Shown here: in pieces, positions 46,345-57,100 of the stretch
Layout of the letters: every line of letters begins with the position of its first letter
Numbering within the stretch: position 1 is the first letter of the stretch
Assembly: GCA_029339195.1 (NCBI GenBank)
Contig: JAPTJF010000273.1
Span: 20,100-84,099, forward strand
Origin: Micractinium sp. NFX-FRZ
Taxonomy: Eukaryota > Chlorophyta > Trebouxiophyceae > Chlorellales > Chlorellaceae
Direction: 5' to 3'
DNA: 64,000 bases
Position numbers and translations under genes: made by a program
The notes under the pieces: generated by a model
Database searches by the model: none
The model's input: only the letters and a program-made list of their open reading frames with translations
What the model was told of the DNA's origin: nothing

Positions 46345-49300
46345 ATGGCGTGTGCAGCGAGCCTATGCCGGCCTGCCCCCGCGCTGCGGCCGCAGGCCCG
46401 CAGCCAGCGTATGGCGACAGCTCGAAAGCCGGTGGGTGTCCCGCCAATGCCGATTGCCTAGGCTTACGAGCGGCGCCCTGCTGGTGGAAGGTCGAGTGCA
46501 GTGCTGCCCGTTTCCCCTGCCGCAGGCGCTGTCGGTGCGCTGCTCTGCCACGGCCGCCGCGGAGGAGCTGCCCAAGAGCCTGCAGAGCCTGGTCCAGGCC
46601 TTCCAGGCAGTGCCCGACCCCATGGCGGTGCGTCGGCGGCGGCACCTGGTGGCATCGGCTGCACTTCTACTGCCTAGAAGCTGGGCTCACAAGCGCTGCT
46701 GCGCGTGATTGTGGTAGTTTGTTACGGCAATCACATGGCACAGACATCCTGGTGCCGCCCTAGGCCACCCAGCCCGGCCTGCCTCCTGCCTGCGCCGCCG
46801 CTGTGCCGCCCGTCGATCCACCCACCCCACCCACCCCTCCCGCCGGTGCTTCCTTGCCCCTGCCATGTGCAGCGCTACAAGCAGCTGCTGTTCTACGCCA
46901 CCAAGCTGCAGCCCTTGCCGTCGGAGGCGCACACGGATGAGAACAAGGTCAAGGGGTGCGTGTCGCAGGTGCGTCTTTTCCTGCTTCCTGTTGCTGCGTG
47001 AGGGGTGGAGAGGCAGGGGCAAGCGGCTTGCTTGCTTGCTTGCTTGTTTTAATTTGCGCCCAGTTTTTGTTTCAATGGCTTGGTCAGGGGCTGGGGTGGG
47101 AGCGAGGACGGGCAGGCTGAGCCAAGCTGGCAGGTGGCAAAGCACGGGACTGGCGGCTGGCCGGATGCTGTGCCGACAGGGGCCGTACCTGGCACGCTGG
47201 GCAGAGGAAGCCACTGGCGGCATCCACTACTTCCTGGTCTGCGCCAGTCCCACCCGCGCCGCGCCCACCTGCCCTGGGCTTTGGAGTTTCACACCCCTGG
47301 GGCCCTCCCCTCCCGCTTCACGAGGCGCTGACCTGCCCTCCTGGACCGCTGTGCCCCACTTGTGGCGCGCAGGTGTGGGTGTCGGCAGAGCTGGAGGGCG
47401 GCAAGGTGATGTGGCGGGCGGACTCTGACTCTCAGCTGACCAAGGTACGCAGCGAGGCGGGGTCAGGGTGGTGGGCGGGGGGTGGCTTTGTGAAGGCTAA
47501 GTGCGTGTGGCGTGTGATGTGGAAACAGAGCGTGCGCCCCCAGCTCCCCCTGCTGTCTGGCCAGGGGCAGCAGGGTGGGGCGAGGCAGGGCAGCACTTGA
47601 GCAGCGGAGCCATGGGGGTGAGGAGAGGCAGCGGGGAGGCGGGAAGCACGTGAGCAGGGGATCTCTGGGGCAGCAGGTGCTCTTCAGCCCTGCGGATCCA
47701 GGTAGGGAATCTCTGCTGCTGGCGGGTCGCTGGGCAAGGCGCCACTGGCTGGCAGCAGGCCCACGTGCGGCTGCTGGGTGCCTTCCCCTTGCCAGGCACA
47801 TGCCTGTGCCTGTTCCGTAGGCAGTCGCAGCCACATTTTGAATACTCTGCGGTGCGGCCCGCCAGCCGCCGGGAGCTGCACATGCTCCCCCCGTACTGCC
47901 AACACTGCCCGCCCCCGCCCCCGGGCCCCTGCCCTCTGTGCCCCTCCTGTGCAGGGCTTGGCGGCGCTGCTGGTGCAGGGCCTGAGCGGCCTGGCTCCCG
48001 ACGAGATTGTGCGTGTGCCCGCCGACTTCATCACGCAGCTGGGCCTGCAGCAGAGCCTCACGCCCTCACGCAACAACGGCTTCCTCAACATGTTCAAGCT
48101 CATGCAGGCAAGCCGCGTGCGCACTGCAGCGTGCACCCCACATCCTCTGCTTGTGCACCTTCTGGACTGTATCCCTGCCTGCCCCCCTCAACGTATCCTG
48201 ACTAAGGCGGGCACGGTCTCTCTAGTTGCAATGCCCTGACATGTTCAACCTCTTGCCTGCAAAAGAGGGGCACATGGGGCTGTGACTGCGCCATTTTTTG
48301 CCAGGGACGGTTTGCAACGCATTGCTGTGCCTGTGCATCTACCGCGTCCGCTTACGAGCTGGCAAAGCTGCAGGCTCACACAAGCGGCTGGTGTTGCAGC
48401 GTTGGCCCCGTGGGCTGCCCGCTTCTCACCCGCCTGGAACCCCGCCTGCTACACCCCCGGCCCCTTGGCCCGGTGCAGAAGAAGGCGCTCGACATCTACA
48501 TGCAGCAGGCCGGCGGCAGCGACGACGAAGGCCCCTCCGGGGCTTCGGACGCCGCACAGGCAGGGCTGGGCGGCGGCGCTGCGGCCGCTGCGCAGGCTGC
48601 CGCCGCGGCGGGCAGCAGCAGCAGCGAGGCAGGCAGCGGCAGCAGCGAGGGCAGCGCGGAGAGCAACACGCCCGTGGCCGACAGCATGAAGCGCAAGCTG
48701 GGCGCTGAGCTGGCGCCGCTAAAGCTGGACATCATTGACAACAGCCACCAGCACGCGGGGCATGGGGGTGAGTGGGTGGGTTGTCAACTGCTGAGAAGCA
48801 CTGCAGTATGGGAGGCATGGGAAGGGATGGAGTGGAAGCAAGGGGCAGCACGGGGGCAGACCAGGGGTGCCGGGGCCAGCCTGGCAGGCGGGTGGGGGCG
48901 AGCAGGCTGGCGGCAGGCAGGGGGCATTCCGGATGCTCGGAAGGTGCACCAGGGCATCTCCTCTCCTTCTCTGGGCACAGGCTGGCAGTTCAAGCAGTGC
49001 ACGGCAGCGGAGGGCGCTGCCGTGCACTGCTGCAAGCAACCAAGGCCATCCGTCGTGCCTGCTCTCACCCTCTACCGCTCCTGCCCAGTTACCAGCCACT
49101 TGCTCCGGTACTGCTGCTTACTGCGGCAGCGTGAGCTACAGCAGCGGGATGCCTGCCATTCCCCTTCTGCACACTCACTCTCGCCAACCTCTTACCTCGT
49201 GCACCCCTTTTGCCGCAGGTTACCGCGGCAGCGCGAGCTACAGCGGCGAGACGCACTTCACCATTGAGGTGGGGGCCAGTAGGTGCTTGTGGGTGCTGCA

Positions 49301-49602
49301 CGTTCCCAGTCCCGGTGGCTGACCTTGTCAGTATCCATGTGACTCAGTCTTGTGAATGCTCGCGCTGGGCGGCAAAGTTCCCTGGCACTTCCCTTGTTCA
49401 TGCCCTGAGCATGGCGTTGTGTGATCAAGACGTCGACACTTTTCCATTTTGTCGGTTGCAGGTGGTGTCCCCCCGGTTTGAGGGCCTCACCTCCATCAAG
49501 CGGCACCGCCTGGTGTACGGCATCCTGGAGGAGGAGCTGCGCAGCCCCGTGCATGCGCTGAGCCTCATCACCAAGACGCCCGCAGAGGCGGGCATGGCCT
49601 GA
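46345..49602 (+). CDS. SUFE1: Plastid SufE-BolA fusion, sulfur acceptor/activator of the SUF iron-sulfur system
   Basis: Eight exons (46345-46431, 46526-46627, 46873-46968, 47373-47444, 47955-48107, 48479-48767, 49219-49268, 49462-49602) give about 329 aa. The first 29 residues (MACAASLCRPAPALRPQARS...) look like a chloroplast transit peptide. The SufE domain follows: LPKSLQSLVQAFQAV, ENKVKGCVSQVWV with the sulfur-accepting Cys, and GLAPDEIVRVPADFI. A Ser/Ala/Gly-rich linker of about 50 aa leads to a BolA domain: LDIIDNSHQHAGHGGY, ETHFTIEVVSPRFEGL, KRHRLVYGILEEEL and VHALSLITKTP. The family receives persulfide from the cysteine desulfurase NFS2/SufS and feeds Fe-S assembly; the BolA part can pair with monothiol glutaredoxins. 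The fusion is the plant SUFE1 architecture. The fifth intron has a GC donor after 48107. Confidence 0.95.
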
Positions 49603-51154
49603 GCGCCGTGCTGCAGAAATTTATGCCAGGAGCTGCATGATTGCGACGACGGCCGCCTAGATGGGCATGGCCTGAGAGCTGCACAGCATGCACAACGCAG
49701 CGACCACTGCGTTCAAGCAGCTGTCCTGTACCGCGCTGTCCCCGGTTGACTTGCTGCTTGCTCCACTGCAGCCTGTGCTGCGCCTTTGCTAGTGTGCCCA
49801 TTGGCTGCACCAAACACCTCCTCGCCCTGCTGTTGCTGCTCCATTATTGTCCCCTGGCCCCTTTCATTCTCACAGCATTCCCGCGCCCCCCCGCCCCCCG
49901 TTCCTGTCCGACCTTGCACGCTAAACGCAACCCCTCACGGCTCATTCGCAGCATCTGCTGGCTTATTCTGCCGCACCACGAATGCACCTTTTCTGTGTGC
50001 ATCATTAATTAATTGTGACGCCAGGCAGCAAGCGTCGAACAATTCTCAGGGATGTGGGGACGCGGTGCGAGCTGGCGCCAGCTCACCTCCATGCCCGTGT
50101 ACAGCTTGATCATGCAGGGCTGGTCTGCAGTGTGCAGATCACCATCCCCGCCCTGCGCCAGCGGCACCTCGGGGACAGCCTTCTGCGGCAGCGAAGCAAG
50201 GGCGGACACAGATGGACGGCGGCGGTTGGCGCGGCAGGCGGCGGCAAGCTCAGCCCGCTGGCTGCGAGGCCCCAATTCTTGAACTCACCCGGTCCACGGT
50301 TGCCCGGGTTCTGTCACGCAAGGGTGCGGTGCAGCTGGAGATAGGAGAGAGTTGAGGACGCCGCTGCCGCCGTAGCGCCCCTCCCGCCTGTTTGCGCCTG
50401 TACTTTCGGAACTGCAACTTATTTCTTTCCAGCATCCTGCTTCAATCCCCTGCTCCTTTCTGAGAAGTCATTCTGTACCAGATTGATGCATCATCGGGGC
50501 AAGGAGCCATGATCACTTTCAAGTAGCATGCTCTGTGTGCCAGCACCAGCCGCTTGCCGCCGGTGTTGCCGCCTCTGCAGCCCGGGCCTTCGGCACGCCC
50601 AATCCTCTCCTGTCTGATCCATTACCGGCCGGCTCTCGGCCGCGCATCTTGTTCGTCCGTAGCTGGGGAACAGCCTTCTGCGGCGGCTGTAGCTTTGACC
50701 GGTGGCGGCGGGAGCTTTCCACCTGGGCGCCGGCCAGGCAGCTGCGGCGGCAGCAGACCAGCGCGTGGCCTCATCCCTGTGCGCTGCTAGCTCTAGCATT
50801 CACAAACACGCCGTTTCGGAGCCAGCTGAAAAAAGCACAGCACAGCAAAGCCAGTCCTCCGGAGGACTCCACCCCAAGAAAAGTCCGCACACTAGCGGTA
50901 GCGGTAGTGGGCACCACCTCTCACCCCGTCCCTCTGATGGCTTCCACGGCATTGTAGGACAGGTAAACAAGGCACGCGCGGCGGGGGTTGCTCAGGTGCA
51001 GTCTCGCCATGCTCATGTTTCTTTGCCAGGGTCAGTTTCCTTGCCAGGGGTGACTAGTGCGTGCTGATTATGCCACCTGCTGAACGCCGAGGGACCTTCT
51101 GAGGGGCATGCCGCGCCCGCCGCCGCCGCCGCCGCCTGCCGCCGCTCCCGCAGG
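49603..51154. other. Intergenic region with a duplicated transporter fragment
   Basis: It starts with the 3' UTR of the SufE-BolA gene and ends with the leader of the ubiquitin-containing gene. It carries the 3' fragment of the DMT gene and two nearby copies of ACAGCCTTCTGCGGC (about 50175 and 50670). The short ORFs lack support. Confidence 0.4.
50352..50625 (+). pseudogene. Duplicated 3' fragment of the DMT transporter gene
   Basis: It corresponds to 31465-31745, from the last few codons with the TAG through most of the 3' UTR. No upstream coding sequence of the transporter accompanies it, so it cannot make a protein. It could be a segmental duplication or a 5'-truncated retrocopy; no poly(A) tract or clear target-site duplication was found. 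Confidence 0.8.
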
Positions 51155-54100
51155 ATGGCGATCCAGCAGTGGGCGCAGCTGGCACTATTGCCCGGTGCGG
51201 AGGACGCGAGGGTCGCTTATGGCGAGATGGCACAGCGGATACTAGCAGAGCAGCAGGCCGCAGGGGGGGGCGCAGCAGCGCCGGCTGTGGCGGCACGGGC
51301 GGCGGCAGACCGCCCGCCCCGGCCCCCACAGCAGCCCCCCAGCCCGCCAGCCAGCCAGCCCTCCAGCCCTCCAGCCTTGCAGCAACAAGAGAATACCAGC
51401 TGCGACGCTGCAGTGGCACAGGTAGTGCAGGACGGGTACGACCAGGGGCAGCTTGTCAACGGCGAGCAGCTCGAGGAGGGGCATGTCGAGTCCCGGTTGC
51501 AGCAGCAGCAGCAGCAGGGGCAGCAGCAGGAGCAGCCAGTTGGGCAGCTGGAGCGGCAGCAGGAGGCGGCAGCAGGAGGCGGCAGCAGGCGGCGGCGAGG
51601 CAGCCGCGCAACCTGCAGCGCTGCCACAGCCCGTGTCCACCCAGCCCGCAGCCGCACAGCACGCAGCCCCCCAGCTGACCCTCCTGGTCTCCCCACAGCC
51701 CCAACGAGGCACTGCGGGACACTGGGTGCGTGAGGCGCTTGAGAAGCGGTGGCAGCAGCAGCGGGGTTGCGGATACCTGTATCGGGAAGTCTTTAGGACG
51801 GACTCCCCCAGCGGTCCTGGCAGCGAGCAGGGCGGCAAGCAGGGCGGCAAGCCTGCTAGCCGGCCGCCGAAGCAGCCCGCTAGCCAGCAGCGCAGCAGCA
51901 ATGGTGACAAGATGTCGGAGGTGGCCATGCCATGGGCGAAACCTGAGCCCGAGAATAGGTGAGTGGGCAATAATGGGGGATTGGTATTGTGGTTGTGATG
52001 ATGTGCGTTGTGTGCTGCATACTACGCTAGGTGCGATGTGGTGCGCCGCTCCCTGCTCTGCTCTGCCGAGCCGCGCACTTGTGCTGTGGTAACGGCGAGT
52101 TGTGCTTGTGGTATGTACAACAGTCTGCCTGTCCACATGCGTCCCCCTCCCTTCTTTACACTTGCCCACCCGCAGGCACATTGCCAACTGCACTGGGGCA
52201 GCAACGGCAGCAGCAGGCGAGCTGGTGCCTCCCTCTGGCTCTTCAGCGGCGGCAGCAGGAGCAGGCGACGAGCTGGCGCCCCCCTCTGGCGCCGGCACGC
52301 TTAGCACGGATGCTGCTGCGGTGAGAGGGTGGGGCCTGTCGAGTGTTGAGCGCGTGCGCCAGCGTCAGCTGCCAGCTTGCTGCCGGTGTGCGTGGTGTCA
52401 TAACACCGCTCTCTTCTGTCATGTGCTGTGCTGGTGCCTGCTGCTCCTCAAAACATCTGAGCCTGCCGGTGACCCCGGTCTTCCCCACCAACCCGCCCTT
52501 AGGGGCCCCAGCCATCCTCCTGGCCTGCCACGAGTTTAGTTCCCTTGGCCTTGCTCTGGGTCACCTTGCCCCTGCACCCTCTGCCTACCCGCCCCCTGCT
52601 GCACAGTGCAAGGCTGGTGGACCAGCCAAGGATGCCACCCGCTCTGGGCCCTCCCCCGCTGCTCACCTCCTCTGCCCGCCTGCCAGCCCGCCGCAAGTGC
52701 CCTGCAGGCCCGCTGCCCCTCCCTGACCTCCACCAAGGCACGTGCAAAGACTGCGGCCCCTTCTGCGGCGCCCCGTCCCACCCCGCCGGACCAGGAGCGC
52801 GCACCGGCTGCCAAGGTGGACAACGACCACTCAGGTGGGTGTGGCGGGGACATCTGCGCGGGTACAGTGGCCTGGGTATTATCAGGTATTGGTTCCGGGG
52901 GTGAGGTGGGCTGGCGGTGTGGCGGCAAGGACATGGCATCCGCCCAGCATGATACAGCACTATGGTGGCAGCAGCAGCAGTGGCAGCGGCGCCAGAGGGT
53001 CGGTTTCCAGAACAAGGCAACAGTTGGCCTGCCTTGTCTGCCCGCCTGCCAGTCAACGACTACTTGTTCGTGTGCATCTCCCGTACCCCTGCAGACACGT
53101 CGGGACGTGCTGCGGTGCCGGCTGTGGGTGAAGTGAGTGGCAGCGACGCCGCGCAGGTAAGATGCAGCTGTAGAGCAGACATGGGGACGCTGGCTGACTT
53201 GAGGGAGGCCGGAAGGCGCGGTGTCTTATATTGGCACGTAAGACCTCAGCAGGTCAACCTTCAATGCTGCTGCGCCTGCCTATCTAAGCGGGAGCAGGAT
53301 ATTGGGGCTTTTTGAATGCACATAACAAGGTTGTTGCAGGTGACACCCACGGCCGGCCTGCCTTGGCATCATCTGCTCGTTGAAAGGTCTGGTTGCGTGT
53401 TGAAAGGTCTGGTTGCGTTGTTCCCTCGGGACCTGACAACCAATAACTGACTAGGGCCATGCTTTGTGCCGTGCAGTTGTACCGACACCCCTTGCCCTCC
53501 CTACTTGTCTCTTCCGTTGCTGCAGGCTCACAAGCGCACTCGTGGCGCCGCCCCGCAAGCCTCGCAACAGGCGGTGCCGGCTGTCGTCAACCGTGGTGGA
53601 GTGGTGCAGGTGGGAGGGCCAGTGGTGACAGTGGCAGGCTAGCTACATAGTGGGTGCGGACGAGCGCTTCAGCCAGGGTTGGCGCATGCTGGGCATGCCT
53701 AATGCTCAAGTTTTCTGTGCGTCATCCGTCTTGCTGGCCATCCCTGCCGTGCATGCTCCTCTTTTATCCTTATGCTCTTCCATACGCTTTCTGCTCGTGC
53801 CCCTATGCCCCGCAGGCCCGCTCCTCCCACGCCTCTGGACAGGCATCTGCAGTGGCTGCCGCCTTGGGGCAGGCCACCACAGCGGCTGTTGAGGTGGACC
53901 AGGGCAGTGCAGGTGCGCATGTGCGAGGGGAATGGGGCCCGTGAGGCAGCGGCGAGCGCTGTTACTGGCTCTGGCGGTTGGTGCTGGCTGTGTCTCGATG
54001 CAGAATGGCACTTGCATCCAAGCACGGCTCCCCAAAGGTAGCCTTCGAGCAACGTTCCCGTGCCTGTTGCTAACACCCTGCGGCATTGCCTCATTTCCCT

Positions 54101-57100
54101 GTCGCTCTCCTCTATTATGTAGGCACCAAGATGGAGGCGCGTGCCGCAGTGCAGCCCGCCCCGGCCGACAGCGTTGACGGCGGCGCCGGCGGTGCCACTG
54201 GCGGCGCGGGTGCTGCTGCTGGTGCTGCTGGTGATGCACACCTGGCAACAACAGGTCGGCACCAACCTGGTTGCTACCTCTCTCCACCGCCGTCTGCACC
54301 GTGGAGCGTGCCCAAAGCCCAAGCCGCCCGACACTTGCAAAGCCCACCCAACCCCCGCCCACTCAACCCCGCCCACACCTCCCAGGCCTTGCCTGCCTGC
54401 GTGGGCTGCCTGGTTCTCCTGCCCCCGCTGGGTTGCCTGGCGGTGCCGACTGCGTGATTCCTTCCCACCTCGCACACATCAAGTACGCTTGCAGCCTCGG
54501 AGAGCGCGGCGGCTTCCAGCCCTGGGCAGGCGGCGCCGCCGGTTGCTGGCAAGCCCGCCGCTAAGAAGGCCAAGAAGGCGGTGGCTGTTACCCTGCAGGT
54601 GGGCGGGTTGTCCTTCACTTAGGGCAGCGTTGGATGCGGGCAGTGTGCCGTGGCTCTGCACACAGCAACCGGTTCAGCTTACATACCCGACCACCTTTGT
54701 TGGCAGCCTTTTCCCGGTCCTGCTTATGTTGCCATTGCTCTTCCTCACTTGCCAGCCCCTGTGCCCTACGTGCTCCCTCCCTAAGCAGTACTGCGACAAT
54801 GGGAAGGTGCAGCTGGTGATGGTGCCCCGGGTTGCAAAGAGGAGCCGACAGCAGATGCGGCAGGACAAGGTGCTTGCGTGATGCTTGCCCTGCTCTTGAA
54901 GGGAGCATATGACCTGCCCATGCCCTGGGGCGGCACCCTCGTGCCCACTGGCTTTTGCTCTGCCAGTCTGCTCGCTCTCTCACGTTACCCCTCTCTTTGT
55001 TCCCATTCTGATCCCCAGCGTGGCTGGCACCCCCGCCCCCGCTACCGCTGGTGCTGTCTGCAGGGTGCCGAGTGTGCGCAGCAGTCGAAGATTGCAGAGG
55101 TGCAGATTGCTGCCCACATGTTGCGGACCGGAAAGGACCTGTGCAAGGTACGGTGCAGGGGCATGCGGGGGTGGGGCAGGATGAGGCAGGGGAGCGCTGC
55201 GAGTGAGTGGCGTTCCTATGAGTTTGAAGCATGTAGGGTGCCGCTAGCCCGTTGTTTGGACCTTTCTCCTCGCCTCACTAACCCTAGCCTGGCCTGCGCT
55301 GCCAGTCCCGGCTGCTGCAGGGCGTACCTGCTGCCGGAGCTGGCGCCGGCACCGCCTCACCGAGCTCCGAGCAGGTATGGTGTTACTGCTGCTGAGGGGC
55401 ACTGTATGATTGACTGACCTGGTGGGGGCGTTGTTAAGTTGTTATTGCGGCAGGCTGCAGTTTTCAGTCCAGCAAACGGCACGGATGCCTGCCCGCCACC
55501 CTGCCTGGTTGCCTGTTAATGTGTCAGCCAAGAGGCGGCGCTTCTGTGTTCCCCGCGTCCTCCAAATCAAGCCCGGCGTAAGCCTTACTATGGCCCACGA
55601 CGACACTGCCCTTGTGACGTTGACACCAACTATGGCTTGCCCCAGCTTGCATGTTCCCTGTGGCTGCCCCCCCTCCACCACCGCTCGCCCTGCTCTGCTG
55701 ACGTCAGCAGACGCTATAGCTCTCTCATGGATACATGCATATTGCTGCCCGAACCAGCGGCCAAGGCGTAGCTCTTGTGCACCCCAGCTGCCCCCCTTCC
55801 TGGCCAGGGGCAGAGGCAAACCGCCTGATGCCCCCCTTGCTGTCACCCCTGTTGCCCCCCTCAGGGCATCGCCATCGAGGTGAAGACCCTCGCCGGTGGG
55901 TAGCAGGGCAGGCAGGGCAGGGGAGGGGGAAGGGGTCAAATGAACAGGCCGGCAGAGGGCTGTGGTGGATGCTGTTATGTAGTCCCGGCATTGTCACCTC
56001 GCCACTGCAGCACTACTCGACTCACCTGGACACCGCCTTCGACCCCTTCCCTCCTACAGGCAAGACCATCCCCTTGTCTGTGAGGCTCACCGACACCGTG
56101 GAGGCTGTGAAGGGGCAGATCCACGTGAGAGGCGGAATTGGGCAGGGAGAAGGCTTGGGGAGATTGCGGCTGGGATGATGCATGGCCGCTACAGCTTGAG
56201 CACACTCCCTTGTATGAGCTCTGCTGTGCTACCACACACACACACATTCCACGCACTGCAGGCCACTGACTGCTGGCATGTCAACACCGCCGTGATCTGG
56301 TGGCCCAACTCGCACCGAAGTTTTGCATCCCCGTGCCATCCAACGTGCAGGACAAGGAGGGCATCCCCGTGTACCAACAGATCCTGGCGTACGCCGGCAA
56401 GCAGCTGGAGGATGGCTGCACCCTGAAGAGCTGCAGCGTCCAACGGGCGTCTACGGTGTACCTGGTGCTGCGCCTGTGTGGCGGCATGCAGATCTTTGTC
56501 AAGACCCTCACGGGTGGGTGGGGCCTTGGTGCTGTGTGGGCAGGTGGGGTTCCAGGCTGGCATGGGGGGCGGTCTGTTCACTATGAAGCCAGTTGAAGCC
56601 AAGGGGGCGCAGAGGTATCAGCTGCGTTGCCTTTGACAGCAGCAAGTTGCGTCACAAACCATGCTGCTATCATTGGTGCTGCCCCATGCCTGCTGTGTGC
56701 CTGCTTTTTCGCTTGTGTAAACACGCACAGATTGTTCACACAGCTCCCTGCCCCTGCTCTCTGCCCCCGTCTCTCTGGGCCCTCGGCAGGCAAGACCATC
56801 ACGCTTGAGGTGGAATCCAGCGACACCATCGAGAACGTGAAGGCCAAGATCCAGGTGGGCGATACAGCGGAGCAGGGACGGGCGGGCTGTGAAGCGTGGT
56901 CTACTCAAATGGTCCTCAGGGGCTGCTGCTTGTGTGCAGGGAACGCATGGCCTTCATCGTGCGCCACACTCATGCATCTGTTGTTCACTCACACCTGCTG
57001 GTTGCCCCCTTCACTGCCTGCAGGGCAAGAACGGCACCCCCTCGAACCAGCAGCGGCTCATCTTTGCCGGCAAGCAGCTGGAGGCCGGCCGCGCCCTGGC

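Noticed and set aside
50009..50275. Minus-strand frame with a protein-like stretch (MIKLYTGMEVSWRQLAP)
   Set aside because: It is short, stands alone, and no exon structure or family could be found; it may be a degraded gene remnant, but this is not supportable.
51422..51698. Poly-Gln coding frame and an apparent frameshift in the first exon of the ubiquitin-containing gene
   Set aside because: A GT-AG intron from CAG|GTAGTG to CCCCACAG removes 277 bases and joins the frames exactly, so the CAG repeat is most likely intronic.
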